Part shown: one piece after another, positions 48,328 to 57,588 of the stretch
Layout: each line of letters starts with the position of its first letter
Position numbering within the stretch: the stretch's first letter is position 1
DNA from: Yersinia rochesterensis
Lineage (GTDB): Bacteria > Pseudomonadota > Gammaproteobacteria > Enterobacterales > Enterobacteriaceae
Reading direction: 5' to 3'
Length of the DNA: 64,000 bases
Assembly (NCBI RefSeq): GCF_003600645.1
Contig: NZ_CP032482.1
Span: 2,480,001-2,544,000 of the forward strand
Notes under the pieces: generated by a model
The model's database searches: none
What the model was told of the DNA's origin: nothing
What the model saw: the letters and a program-made list of their open reading frames with translations, nothing else
Position numbers and translations under genes: made by a program

Positions 48328-48518
48328 CCTGTCCTCTGCCGCACTTTTACTCACTATCGTGTTAAAAAGCGCCTTTCGTAAATGAATCTGCGGCGTTTTT
48401 TTAACACTTAAACCTGATGGCGGCAAGGATTAAGGTCATTAGTGGGCGACAAGATAAAAATCAATCGGCCAGCTATATATATGTAGAATGCATTATTGAC
48501 TGAAACTATGAATATCTC

Positions 48519-48767
48519 TCAAAGATGTAATCCCGATATACCACATAACTTGCTTAAATTTCGAGCGCCAATCATTAATGTGGCCACATAAGACTGACGT
48601 CGGGTGACCACTTCGACGGCAACTCGATTATTTTTGTAGCGAATAAGATAAGTTGAAGGCCAGCCCTGACGCCGCTCGCCGTAGGATTTTTGATGGTGGT
48701 CAATCGCTGCATGGGCAATAACCTAGTGTGACAAATTTGAATCACCTTTAATGATACGTTTCATCAT
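48519..48767 (-). pseudogene. nonsense-interrupted small gene, DUF4060-like
   Basis: From ATG at 48767 the frame reads MMKRIIKGDSNLSH, then TAG, then continues open for 67 codons as VIAHAAIDHHQKSYGERRQG, WPSTYLIRYKNNRVAVEVVT and RRQSYVATLMIGARNL to TGA. The RxQSYVAT block and overall plan recall the phage-type DUF4060 proteins, from memory only. Either a nonsense mutation killed the gene or a later start is used, though no good ribosome binding site follows the stop. Confidence 0.6.
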
Positions 48768-48869
48768 CAGCCCCACGAAAGCAGTCAAAAAACTTCTTAC
48801 CGTTTATCATTCCCGCTATACGAGTTTCACGGGATATTCACTTTTGCTGAAAATTATCGGGATGGATTA

Positions 48870-49178
48870 TCACACGTCCTGGCTGAGTAGATAGCAGATC
48901 ATCGCTGCACGCAGCGGGCTTTGGCTATAAGCTTGCCATTCTCCTTGCGGATTGGTAATTTTGGCATTCCACTGATTATTATCATCAATTTCGGGTGAAT
49001 AGAGGCCAATCTTATTGGCATAGATGATAGGCCAAGCATCAGAGGGGTTCTTGCAGTAATCCTTACCCTTAATGCCTCCATACGGATACCACTTGTCGGG
49101 ATCTTCACCGCTAAGTAACGCAATACTTCTGTTCACTTCGCTGTCACTTTCTTCACACCATTTAATCATCCGAATCAC
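48870..49178 (-). CDS. DUF2591 (NinX-like) phage-type protein
   Basis: A 102-residue protein. A GTG start has AGGAG five bases away. The core CKNPSDAWPIIYANKIGL and the C-terminal SQSPLRAAMICYLLS are the marks of the DUF2591/NinX family, typical of lambdoid phage nin regions and rare chromosomal copies. Function unknown. It is followed on the same strand by the interrupted DUF4060-like gene, so the two look like a small phage-derived islet between pheP and yebO. Confidence 0.82.
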   Translation of the reverse strand: MIRMIKWCEESDSEVNRSIALLSGEDPDKWYPYGGIKGKDYCKNPSDAWPIIYANKIGLYSPEIDDNNQWNAKITNPQGEWQAYSQSPLRAAMICYLLSQDV

Positions 49179-49384
49179 CGTTCTCCTGTTAAGTTCAGGC
49201 TACATTACGGCGAAATTAAGACATATTTATGACAATCAACGTAGTTTATTTTTGTCCAATAAAAGAGTGACCTGGCACCGAGGTGCTAAGCAGAGTATCG
49301 AAGGAACTGAGAGAAAAGAAGCATGACAGGTGGAGGTTAGTGTCACTCTGACACTGCAGGACAGCAGCGCCAGAGTCGGTAAGT

Positions 49385-49660
49385 TTATCTCTCCGGAATA
49401 ACGCCCTTAAAATCGAGAGGAGAAACAATATCACTGTCACTTTGAAAATCACTGACGCCGGTTGCGTTTGCTAGCAACGCTTTTAGTAATTCTGTTTGCT
49501 GTTTTTGTTGTTCGGCGATGTTTTGTAACAAGCGGATTTGTTCATTGGCTCGCACGCTGGCACGGCTCAAAAAGAACCAAACTATCAAGAAAAAAATGAC
49601 GGTAAACAGCGAAAAAGCAATTGGGACAACACCCATTGCGCCCATATTTGTACCTAACAT
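49385..49660 (-). CDS. yebO: YebO family membrane protein
   Basis: A 91-residue protein with one N-terminal transmembrane helix ([20 protein letters not shown], about 13-32), then the conserved [20 protein letters not shown] coiled-coil segment that defines YebO, and a low-complexity C-terminal tail. Its function is unknown. It sits about 150 bases downstream of mgrB on the same strand, as in E. coli, where both lie in the mgrB-yebO-yobF-cspC neighbourhood. Confidence 0.9.
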   Translation of the reverse strand: MLGTNMGAMGVVPIAFSLFTVIFFLIVWFFLSRASVRANEQIRLLQNIAEQQKQQTELLKALLANATGVSDFQSDSDIVSPLDFKGVIPER

Positions 49661-49809
49661 TGACTACCCTATTACATGCATGACGAAAGCACTATCTTAT
49701 CACTCTCCACGTAACAAAGATCAACCTGGGTAAACGATTAACAATCAATAAATATAACCAATGTAAATAGTTTTCATTAGTTATTATATATATGAATAAT
49801 AGGTTATTC

Positions 49810-49953
49810 TTACCATGGAATAATCGAAGTAATGGTGCAAATACCAGCAGAGAAAGTTCCCCCTTGGTCACAATAGCTATCAAGGGCTAACAGATAAAAC
49901 AAGCAACAAACGGCAATGACCCCTACCGCTGCAACAAGTTTCTTAATGTTCAA
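49810..49953 (-). CDS. mgrB: PhoQ inhibitor MgrB
   Basis: A 47-residue single-span inner-membrane peptide that binds PhoQ and damps PhoPQ signalling. The frame contains LVAAVGVIAVCCLFYLLA as the membrane helix and the periplasmic part DSYCDQGG...SAGICTITSIIPW. The two cysteines and the C-terminal IPW are the MgrB signature. A TTG start at 49953 with AAGG seven bases before it gives exactly the E. coli length (47); an ATG at 49974 would add seven residues. A TATAAT lies about 30 bases upstream of that ATG. Confidence 0.9.
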   Translation of the reverse strand: MNIKKLVAAVGVIAVCCLFYLLALDSYCDQGGTFSAGICTITSIIPW

Positions 49954-50199
49954 ATCAGGCACCTTATTCAACATTTTTTTTAAATTATACTGTATTAAAC
50001 ATCAACCATTTATAGCCAAGATGTCATTAACTTATGTTTGACACCGTGTTAAAAACCTATTTTACTGATTATTTTACAGATTCGCTTTATAAATCAATAA
50101 TGTTTAGGATTTTTACTATTAAACTGCTCATTATTACAAGTTAAATTGTTAAACATATCTGTTATATAATAAGTAAAACTAATTACAGGAAGTGACCAT

Positions 50200-50433
50200 A
50201 TGAGTTTATTCAGACTTCTCTTAGTGGTAGCAATCATATACTTAGGTTTGCTCTTTTCAGGCTATGGCGTGCTAATTGGCAGTGAGAAAAACGCTGCGGG
50301 CATCGGCTTACAATGCCAATATCTAACAGCCAGAAGCATTTCGACCGCTCAATTTATAAACGGAGAGAATGGCATCATTGGCGTCAGCAATTGCCCATTG
50401 GTGAAAAAAATTGGCAATAATGTATTTGAATAA
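50200..50433 (+). CDS. yobH: YobH family protein
   Basis: A 77-residue protein with an N-terminal hydrophobic segment (LLLVVAIIYLGLLFSGYGVLI), probably an uncleaved anchor or signal. It is followed by GLQCQYLTARSISTAQFING and ISVSNCPL-like text (GVSNCPLVKK) with two cysteines. This is the YobH pattern; the function is unknown. Its position next to mgrB is the same as in E. coli. GGAAG precedes the ATG. Confidence 0.88.
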   Translation: MSLFRLLLVVAIIYLGLLFSGYGVLIGSEKNAAGIGLQCQYLTARSISTAQFINGENGIIGVSNCPLVKKIGNNVFE

Positions 50434-50509
50434 CCCACCGCCAGCCCGGCTCGCCCCACAGGATATGGTCTGTGCTGAACGTACAGACCAAAATACAACA
50501 GATGGCAAT

Positions 50510-50749
50510 TTATTCCTGTGTAAACTTCATATCAATCAAAGCAATAGCTTTCTCAATGGCGCGCTTAGTGACCGGGTCAGTGCCAGCAGGATGTGAAGAG
50601 AAATCAATCGCTTTAAGTTGATGGGACATTTTATCCCGCACTTCAGTTGGCGCAATAATATCAATCACATCAAGAATTTGTTTGATAACCAATTGGCAGG
50701 CAACCAGATCAGAAACCAATTCTTGATCATTAGTGAACATTTCAGACAT
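50510..50749 (-). CDS. YecF/DUF2594-like protein
   Basis: A 79-residue soluble helical protein. The start [20 protein letters not shown] has AAGGAA seven bases upstream; a longer frame to 50800 lacks support. The helical [20 protein letters not shown] and [17 protein letters not shown] blocks resemble E. coli YecF (DUF2594), but the match is loose and from memory. No function is known. It stands alone between yobH and a terminator. Confidence 0.7.
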   Translation of the reverse strand: MSEMFTNDQELVSDLVACQLVIKQILDVIDIIAPTEVRDKMSHQLKAIDFSSHPAGTDPVTKRAIEKAIALIDMKFTQE

Positions 50750-50942
50750 GAATAATTCCTTCACAATAATATTGTGAGAGGATATCACGCTCATAGGCAT
50801 ATTTCTTTAGCCGACCGTGTCATGCCAATGATTTTATTGCTAAGGATTCCGAGCCTTGCCTGTGGCTAATAAACAACCTATATAGACAGGTCAGTGCATT
50901 GAATCAGGATATGAAAAGTTTATTGGGATAAGAACAAAGCGT

Positions 50943-50979
50943 AAAAAAACCAGGTTTGATAGTTATCAATCACCTGGTT
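50943..50979 (-). terminator. terminator of the 37-aa membrane protein gene
   Basis: AAACCAGGT and ACCTGGTT form a stem; on the minus strand it is followed by TTTTTTTAC. It lies 44 bases after the stop of the small gene at 51023-51136, supporting a real transcript there. Confidence 0.85.
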
Positions 50980-51022
50980 CGGGGATATGCTATTACATAT
51001 ATTGATCACAATAATCCTAGTC

Positions 51023-51136
51023 TCACAGTTTATCACCTCCTACGCTTTTATCTTTGTGCAGAACCATTACTGGCATTTTTAGAAAAACGGTTACACCCAC
51101 AACCGCTATCAGAGTCATAATCACTGTTATCAACAT
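51023..51136 (-). CDS. small membrane protein, 37 aa
   Basis: The ATG has GAGG about seven bases upstream (GAGGTGATCGC). The 37-residue product MLITVIMTLIAVVGVTVFLK continues PVMVLHKDKSVGGDKL, a single hydrophobic helix followed by a basic tail, so it should sit N-out or N-in in the inner membrane. A rho-independent terminator follows. A second AGGAGGTGATAAACTGTG right at the stop could start a six-codon ORF, probably meaningless. No family recognised; it resembles the many stress-induced small membrane peptides of enterobacteria. Confidence 0.65.
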   Translation of the reverse strand: MLITVIMTLIAVVGVTVFLKMPVMVLHKDKSVGGDKL

Positions 51137-51359
51137 GCGATCACCTCATCACTTTTAATTTCTATTTTTCCAAACTCAGCCTTTATCTTCGAGATCCCCC
51201 TCTCTCCTTTACTATGGCACTAGAAAGCTCTTTTGCAAACACACGCTGAAAAGTCTTTATGATAGATTTTCGACAATCGAAGCCAATTTGGTGTTTTGTG
51301 TTGTTAGATTCAAGTTGTGTATACTGCACTACTCCCAACCAGAAAAAACAGACTAAATA

Positions 51360-51746
51360 ATGTCACAAGAAAATCATCTCGCGTTAGTCTGCGCCCTCAG
51401 TAAATGGGTCGAAACCCATCTGGGGCGGGTCATCTACCTTGAAGAGTTAGCTGTGTACTCTGGCTACTCGCTTTGGCATATGCAGAAAATATTTAAAGAA
51501 GTGACCGGGGTATCATTAGGTAAATACATTCGGGAAAGGCGTTTAGCGGGTGCCGTCTATCAACTGCGCAGCAGTGATAGCACCATTTTTGATATTGCTT
51601 TGGATTTTGGCTTTGGTTCACAGTCACACTTTACTTACATGTTCAGAAAACGTTACGGCATAACCCCCTATGATTTCCGGCAAAATACCGATATTGACCT
51701 CAATATCGCCTTGCCCTTGCATGCTATTCATCAGAAGTTAGCGTAA
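51360..51746 (+). CDS. AraC-family regulator, MarA/SoxS/RamA type
   Basis: A 128-residue transcription activator consisting only of the AraC DNA-binding domain with two helix-turn-helix motifs: LEELAVYSGYSLWHMQKIFK and IFDIALDFGFGSQSHFTYMF. The RRLAGAVYQLRSS link and the FRKRYGITPYDFR end place it with MarA, SoxS, Rob and RamA, which switch on efflux, porin and oxidative-stress genes. No ligand domain is present, so activity is likely set by its own expression. No marR or soxR neighbour is seen; which paralogue it is cannot be told. Confidence 0.88.
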   Translation: MSQENHLALVCALSKWVETHLGRVIYLEELAVYSGYSLWHMQKIFKEVTGVSLGKYIRERRLAGAVYQLRSSDSTIFDIALDFGFGSQSHFTYMFRKRYGITPYDFRQNTDIDLNIALPLHAIHQKLA

Positions 51747-51804
51747 TCACCACAATATAATTATTCGCCTGAATGCATATGAGCGCTATCCGGCGAATAC
51801 CTTC

Positions 51805-51969
51805 TCAATCTTTTTTGTAGCAATTCTGCACATCAATGGTTTGTACTTCGTTGCGTTGGCGATCCGCCATGTAAGTCATCACAAACATCGAGCTAACCAC
51901 AATCAGCGCCGCCGACAATAAACCAATCAATGCAATAACTTTATTGTCATCAAACAAGCTCTTTTCCAT
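51805..51969 (-). CDS. small membrane protein, 54 aa
   Basis: The start MEKSLFDDNKVIALIGLLSA has AGGGGA five bases upstream. One strong membrane helix (VIALIGLLSAALIVVSSMFV) is followed by MTYMADRQRNEVQTIDVQNC and a basic end YKKD. A single cysteine lies near the C terminus. No family is recognised. It lies 25 bases downstream of another small membrane gene on the same strand and converges with the AraC regulator. Confidence 0.7.
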   Translation of the reverse strand: MEKSLFDDNKVIALIGLLSAALIVVSSMFVMTYMADRQRNEVQTIDVQNCYKKD

Positions 51970-51994
51970 ACATTCCCCTATTTTCTATAGCGCA

Positions 51995-52135
51995 TTAAAT
52001 GAGCCATAGGATCACAATCAACGTTATTGCAATCAGCAAACATGATGTTGTCAGTAAAACTACAAGCGCAAATTGCGCATCGCAAATTCCCGTTGAATAA
52101 TCACTATTCTGGGTAGTATTTTGTTGTTTTTTCAA
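51995..52135 (-). CDS. small membrane protein, 46 aa, TTG start
   Basis: The open frame extends to 52222, but the first residues there are not convincing. A TTG at 52135 with AGG about seven bases upstream gives MKKQQNTTQNSDYSTGICDA, then a strong membrane helix (FALVVLLTTSCLLIAITLIV) to the end ILWLI. The gene is followed closely by the 54-residue membrane protein gene, so the two may be co-transcribed. The start is uncertain and no family is recognised. Confidence 0.5.
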   Translation of the reverse strand: MKKQQNTTQNSDYSTGICDAQFALVVLLTTSCLLIAITLIVILWLI

Positions 52136-52404
52136 ATCAATACCTACTGGTGAAAACACACCAGCCGTGACCCTGCATAAGAAAAATCGCGTTTTATTGG
52201 GCACAACATTAGCAAAAATCATACTAACGCTAACCTGATAGCAGGCTTTTTCAACGCGATCCTGTCGTAGTCTGTGTTATAGATCAAGCCCATCCATTGT
52301 AAAAATAAGGCGCTCGCCCAAACACATTAATATAGGTAATGTATTGCAAGTCATAGTCAAGTCTTAGGGTTCCCAGACTATTATCACTCAATATCGTCAC
52401 CTTA

Positions 52405-53907
52405 TCACAGGGTAATTATGCCGGTCGCAAGACTGTATAACGCTGTGATAGCGGCAATGAGCGCCACGGCAAAGAAACACTTTTCAAGGGAGGAAAATAC
52501 TGACCTCTTCTGCTCGCGTTTAGCAATAATGAATAGCAGGGTTCCTGGCCCATATATCACTGCCGACAATAATATGTATTTCAAACCACCCGCATATACC
52601 ATCAATATGGCATATACCGTGGCAATTAAGGCAATGATAAAATCTTTTTTATGGTCTTTCGAGCCCACAGAGTAAGTCTCGCGGGTCCAGACTAATTTCA
52701 ATCCATATGCTGCAACCAGGAGATAGGGGATGAGAACCAATGAACTGGTTAACTCAAGTGCAAGTTGGAAAGCATATTCAGTGAAAAGCGTAACAATTAA
52801 GAATAACTGGATAAAAATATTCGACATCCACACCGCAGCCGAGGGCACCCCGTGTTTATTCTCAGTAGCCAAGATACTCGGCATAATATTACTTTTTGCT
52901 GCACTATAGAGTGCTTCGGCGGCCAGTAGAGTCCATGATAAATAGGCTCCCATAACTGAAATAATCAATCCAATACTGATAAATATGGCACCCCACCGCC
53001 CTACAATATGCTCTAACACGCCAGCCATTGACGGTTGACGCAATGCAGCCAGATCAGGGCGCAGCAGCACGCCATAAGAGAGCATAGTGACCAACACCAA
53101 CAAACATAAAACGCCAATAAAACCTAAAACGGTCGCGATACCGACGTGTTTTCTTTCTTTAGCGTAGCGGGAATAAACACTCGCCCCCTCAATACCAACA
53201 AAAACAAATACCGTGACCAACATTGTGCTACGAACTTGAGAAAACAAAGTTTCAGAACCCGCACTTATTTCTAATGCCGCATGTCCGGCATAGCCATAAT
53301 CGTCCAGATGTGAGAGATCCCCCACAGCCCCTAAAGACTGAGTCCCCCAGAAGTTTAAAGCGAAAGTATCGGTGTGAAATGAAAACGCCAAAACAATAAT
53401 AAAAATAAATATCGGAATAACTTTAGCAAAAGTAGCAATGGTATTAATCGTCGCAGCTTCTTTGATGCCGCGTAACACCATAAAATGGAAGCTCCATAAG
53501 ATTAATGAAGCAATTAAAACAGCGGATAGCGTATTTCCGTCACCAAATAGCGGGAAGAATGCACCCAGTGTTGATTTGATCAACACGAAATAAGAAACAC
53601 TACCAATACACGCCCCAGCCCAAAAACCTATTGCCGACGCAAAACCAGCATAGTCGCCAAACCCGGTTTTAGCATAAATATAAACGCCTGAGTCAAGGTC
53701 GGGTTTACGTTGTGCCAATGTCTGGAAAACAAAGGCGAGTGTCAGCATCCCCCCACCCGCAATAATCCAGGCGATTAATGCGCCAAAGCCCCCGGTAGCA
53801 CGGCCAAACGTCGCGGGCAGAGAAAAAATACCAGCACCTATCATTGAGCCGACGACCAGAGAAGTTAATGACCACAGTGACAATTTTTTATTTGCAGAGG
53901 CCGCCAT
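52405..53907 (-). CDS. APC-family basic amino acid antiporter, ArcD/YdgI-like
   Basis: A 500-residue inner-membrane protein with about 12-14 helices. The start SLWSLTSLVVGSMIGAGIFS has the APC superfamily motif. FVGIEGASVYSRYAKERKHVG and LIISVMGAYLSWTLLAAEAL place it in the basic amino acid/polyamine antiporter group with ArcD, YdgI and CadB. Such carriers exchange, for example, arginine for ornithine or lysine for cadaverine. No decarboxylase or deiminase gene is adjacent, so the substrate cannot be given. Monocistronic. Confidence 0.85.
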   Translation of the reverse strand: MAASANKKLSLWSLTSLVVGSMIGAGIFSLPATFGRATGGFGALIAWIIAGGGMLTLAFVFQTLAQRKPDLDSGVYIYAKTGFGDYAGFASAIGFWAGACIGSVSYFVLIKSTLGAFFPLFGDGNTLSAVLIASLILWSFHFMVLRGIKEAATINTIATFAKVIPIFIFIIVLAFSFHTDTFALNFWGTQSLGAVGDLSHLDDYGYAGHAALEISAGSETLFSQVRSTMLVTVFVFVGIEGASVYSRYAKERKHVGIATVLGFIGVLCLLVLVTMLSYGVLLRPDLAALRQPSMAGVLEHIVGRWGAIFISIGLIISVMGAYLSWTLLAAEALYSAAKSNIMPSILATENKHGVPSAAVWMSNIFIQLFLIVTLFTEYAFQLALELTSSLVLIPYLLVAAYGLKLVWTRETYSVGSKDHKKDFIIALIATVYAILMVYAGGLKYILLSAVIYGPGTLLFIIAKREQKRSVFSSLEKCFFAVALIAAITALYSLATGIITL

Positions 53908-54177
53908 ATTCGTGTCCCTTTACATAAGTTAATCCAATGTAAAACAGATTAACCTAATAAAAGATTAAGTCCTATAGAGGTTATTCGACGAAAATGTGAG
54001 CTTCCGTCAAAAGCTGAATATTCATCATTTGAGTATAACAAGATAAATAATGCACGAAGTCATTATGAAGAGGGTGCCGTGCATTTGTAGGCGATTGACA
54101 TTAGTTGAGCCGGGATCTATTCGATAAGTGTTTTAACCGCATGAAAGTTGAACGTTATCACCCTATTTCAATACAAT

Positions 54178-54603
54178 TTAGCTCATTAATTTTTTCGTCA
54201 AATAATAGCGATGATACTCATCCACGACATTTTCTAGCGCCATTTGCAATTGATAGCCATGCTTTTCATAGAATGGCCTCGCCTGGAAACTGAATGTATC
54301 AACTTGGGCAAATTTACATCCGCGTTGTATTGCTTCCCGCTCTACAGCCTGCATCAATTTACTGCCCGCACCTGAATGACGTAATGTATCTGATACCCAT
54401 AACAATTCTATACTCAGGTAATTGCCTAATGTATAGGCGGTAATCCCCCCTAACGTTTCGCCGTGTTCACCCGTTATAAAAACAGCTAATGGTTTTCGAC
54501 CATTATCCCCGACAAATTTGCGGTTAAAGGCCTTTAACCCCGCCATAACTTCTGCCACATTTTCAGCCGCTGGGGTATCCGTCATCATCAACTTCATTGT
54601 CAT
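54178..54603 (-). CDS. GNAT-family acetyltransferase
   Basis: A 141-residue N-acetyltransferase. The acetyl-CoA loop is at LRHSGAGSKLMQAVEREA around 73-90 (Q/RxxGxG-like with an Ala substitution at the second Gly region), followed by CKFAQVDTFSFQARPFYEKH, the typical GNAT C-terminal strand-helix. GGAGGA lies seven bases before the ATG. The substrate is unknown. It stands alone, with no toxin-antitoxin partner such as a DUF1778 gene nearby. Confidence 0.85.
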   Translation of the reverse strand: MTMKLMMTDTPAAENVAEVMAGLKAFNRKFVGDNGRKPLAVFITGEHGETLGGITAYTLGNYLSIELLWVSDTLRHSGAGSKLMQAVEREAIQRGCKFAQVDTFSFQARPFYEKHGYQLQMALENVVDEYHRYYLTKKLMS

Positions 54604-54796
54604 TCCTCCTCGCTATGAAATCACTGACACAACTCGATTTTATCTTTTTTTTGGCATATTCGCACAGATGAGAATTTTATTATCGGTTAATAACTGCAAA
54701 ATAAATGCTATTAAGAACTATTTAGATTTATAATGCCGAAAATCACTTTTTCTTATTTCGTTTTGTAATTTCCCTCTGTAATTGTAAGGATGCCTA

Positions 54797-56515
54797 ATGC
54801 TCCGCCGTTTTTTTTCTTATTACACCCCGTATAAAGGGCTTTTCTATCTGGATTTTGGCTGTGCTATTTTGGCCGGTCTGCTGGAACTGAGCTTCCCGAT
54901 GGCTGTAAAACTGTTCATTGATAAGCTGCTCCCTAATCAAGATTGGGTGTTAATAGTCTGGGCAGCTACGGGCCTGCTAATGATTTATCTCCTCAATACC
55001 GCGCTGATGGCAATAGTCAACTATTGGGGACATGCTCTCGGTGTCGGCATCGAAACCGATATGCGCCGCCAAGCATTTAGCCATCTGCAAAAGTTATCAT
55101 TTAGCTATTACGACAATATGAAGACCGGCCATATCATCACCCATGTCACAAAAGACCTTGAGGAAGTTGGGGAAATTGCCCATCACGGCCCAGAAGATCT
55201 TTTCATTGCGGTGATGACTTTTATTGGCGCTTTTATCCTGATGGCTTCTGTTCATCTGCCACTGGCGATGCTCACTATCTTTATTGTGCCGTTTATGACC
55301 TATCTGGTCAGCCGTTATGGCGCACAAATGACGGAAACCTGGCGTCGATTGTTTGGTCAAGTGGGGAATTTTAATGCCCGAATTGAAGAAAGCATTGGGG
55401 GGATCCGTGTCGTAAAAGCTTTCGCAAACGAATCCCATGAGAAAAAATTATTCGCCAAAGATAACGAAGATTACCGCACCACTAAACTGCGGGCTTACCG
55501 CATTATGACCACCAGTATGACCATGAGCTACCTCAGCACCCGCCTGGTTCAGTTGATCGTGATGGTGGTTGGCACTTGGTATGTGGTTAATGACCAGCTT
55601 AGTTACGGCGGTTTTGTCGGTTTTCTGTTGTTAGTCGAAGTCTTTTTCCGCCCGGTGGCAAAAATAACCTCGGTACTGGAAAGTTATCCGAAAGGAATTG
55701 CTGGATTTAAACGATTTACTCAACTGATTGATACATTACCCGACATTGTCGATCAGCCCAATGCACGCCCGGTGGGCCACCTGCGGGGGGATATTTGTTA
55801 TCAAAATGTCAGTTTCGGTTATTCTGCACATAACAAAATCTTTACTGACTTAAACCTGCAAATCCGTGCGGGTGAAACCGTGGCATTTGTCGGCCCCTCA
55901 GGTGCAGGGAAAACGACATTATGCTCATTACTCCCCCGTTTCTATGAGCTTGATGGCGGTGCAATTACTATTGATGGGATCAATATCCGTGATATGACCC
56001 AACAATCATTGCGCAATAATATTGGTATTGTTCAGCAAGATGTTTTCTTATTCGGCGGCTCTATCCGTGAGAATATTGCTTATGGCAAACTGGACGCCAG
56101 CGATGACGAAATTATGGCGGCGGCACAGCAAGCTCGCTTGGATGAGCTGATTGAAAGTCTGCCTGATGGCCTTGATACTGTAGTTGGTGAGCGCGGAGTT
56201 AAATTATCGGGTGGCCAGAAGCAACGCTTGTCTATTGCGCGTATTTTCTTGAAAAACCCGCCAATTCTTATTTTGGATGAAGCGACATCTGCATTGGATA
56301 CGGCCACAGAACAAGCTATTCAGTTGGCATTGACTGAGTTATCACAAGGGCGAACCACCTTAGTCATTGCTCATCGTTTAGCCACAATTCAAAACGCCGA
56401 CCGCATTATTGTGGTCGATAAAGAAGGTATTGTTGAACAAGGTGACCATCACGAGTTGCTCGCCCGCAAAGGGGCTTATGCCAAACTGCATAATGCGCAG
56501 TTCAATGCAGCCTGA
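54797..56515 (+). CDS. ABC exporter, fused permease and ATPase
   Basis: A 572-residue half-transporter. The N-terminal permease domain has six membrane helices within 1-300, and the ATPase domain spans about 330-570. Walker A is GPSGAGKTT (366-374), the signature LSGGQ is at about 473, and Walker B with the catalytic Glu is ILILDEATSALDT. It likely works as a homodimer exporting lipid, drug or peptide, as in the MsbA/LmrA group; no substrate or membrane-fusion partner gene lies nearby. It is one of a family that includes MdlB. Confidence 0.9.
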   Translation: MLRRFFSYYTPYKGLFYLDFGCAILAGLLELSFPMAVKLFIDKLLPNQDWVLIVWAATGLLMIYLLNTALMAIVNYWGHALGVGIETDMRRQAFSHLQKLSFSYYDNMKTGHIITHVTKDLEEVGEIAHHGPEDLFIAVMTFIGAFILMASVHLPLAMLTIFIVPFMTYLVSRYGAQMTETWRRLFGQVGNFNARIEESIGGIRVVKAFANESHEKKLFAKDNEDYRTTKLRAYRIMTTSMTMSYLSTRLVQLIVMVVGTWYVVNDQLSYGGFVGFLLLVEVFFRPVAKITSVLESYPKGIAGFKRFTQLIDTLPDIVDQPNARPVGHLRGDICYQNVSFGYSAHNKIFTDLNLQIRAGETVAFVGPSGAGKTTLCSLLPRFYELDGGAITIDGINIRDMTQQSLRNNIGIVQQDVFLFGGSIRENIAYGKLDASDDEIMAAAQQARLDELIESLPDGLDTVVGERGVKLSGGQKQRLSIARIFLKNPPILILDEATSALDTATEQAIQLALTELSQGRTTLVIAHRLATIQNADRIIVVDKEGIVEQGDHHELLARKGAYAKLHNAQFNAA

Positions 56516-56617
56516 TTCACAGTAAAAACCCACCCGCAGATGGGCTCGAATGGTAAACTGGAGGAAAATTCAGCCAAAGCCATTCCATCGCGGGCTTAAA
56601 TAGGGTACAAGGACGCC

Positions 56618-57469
56618 ATGAAAATTCCAAAACGAATCCAACCGCTGGTTGATGACGGCTTGGTTGACGAAGTCATCCGTCGTTTAAAAAGTGGCAAAGA
56701 AGCTGATGTCTATGTTGTCCGTTGTGGGCAGGATATCCGTTGCGCTAAAGTTTACAAAGAAGCAGAGAACCGCAACTTCAAACAAGCGGTTCAATATCAA
56801 GAAGGTCGTAAGGTTCGTAATAGCCGTGATGCGCGTGCTATGGCGAAGGGTTCCAAATTTGGCCGCAAGCAGCAAGAAGAAACCTGGCAAACTGCCGAGG
56901 TCGATGCGTTGTATCTGCTAGCCAATGCCGGTGTTCGCGTGCCACAGCCCTATGCTTGTCTTGATGGCGTGCTTCTTATGGAGCTGGTCACCGATGAAGA
57001 CGGCCTCGCCGCCCCTCGCCTTAGTGATGTTCCCTTTAGCAAAGAGCAAGCTCTGATTGACCATGAAATAATGATCCGCTATGTGGTTCGGATGCTGTGT
57101 GTGGGCCTGGTTCATGGTGACTTGTCAGAGTTTAATGTCTTAATCGACAAAGACGGCCCGGTGATTATCGATTTGCCGCAAGCCGTTAATGCTGCAGCCA
57201 ATAATCACGCTAAAGCCATGTTGGAGCGAGATGTGGCGAATATGACGCATTATTATGGTCAATACGCCCCTGAATTACTTGACCGTAAATATGCCAAAGA
57301 AATGTGGGCGCTCTATGAAGATGGCAAGTTGCATCCTGAAACCCCATTGACTGGTGAGTTTGCAGAAAGCACGCAAGCCGTTGATGTTGATGGTGTACTA
57401 GAGGAAATTCAGGCGGTTATCGCTGAAGAGCAAGAACGTCTGCGGGAAGCTCAAGACCATACAAACTAA
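56618..57469 (+). CDS. RIO-type serine kinase
   Basis: A 283-residue RIO1-like protein kinase, an atypical kinase family. The P-loop region RLKSGKEADVYVV, the Lys of CAKVYKEA, catalytic HGDLSEFNVLI (His-x-Asp) and the metal-binding VIIDLPQAV (an IDxPQ motif) are all visible. Bacterial RIO kinases are poorly characterised; targets are unknown. It is followed by a terminator and has no operon partner. Confidence 0.9.
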   Translation: MKIPKRIQPLVDDGLVDEVIRRLKSGKEADVYVVRCGQDIRCAKVYKEAENRNFKQAVQYQEGRKVRNSRDARAMAKGSKFGRKQQEETWQTAEVDALYLLANAGVRVPQPYACLDGVLLMELVTDEDGLAAPRLSDVPFSKEQALIDHEIMIRYVVRMLCVGLVHGDLSEFNVLIDKDGPVIIDLPQAVNAAANNHAKAMLERDVANMTHYYGQYAPELLDRKYAKEMWALYEDGKLHPETPLTGEFAESTQAVDVDGVLEEIQAVIAEEQERLREAQDHTN

Positions 57470-57535
57470 GCGAGATATCGCTTTTTAATATCAGTAATAA
57501 TCACATCGGCAATAATCATATCGTCAATGTGTATT

Positions 57536-57572
57536 TGTGGGGCAGTAATATCTTCCTGCCCCACATTTTTTC
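57536..57572 (+). terminator. RIO kinase gene terminator
   Basis: TGTGGGGCAG and CTGCCCCACA form a 10-bp stem followed by TTTTTTT. Confidence 0.9.
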
Positions 57573-57588
57573 ATATGTATGTTACGAA

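Noticed and set aside
49975..50060. PhoP box upstream of mgrB
   Set aside because: A TGTTTA and TATAAT are present but the second half-site at the required 11-base spacing is missing.
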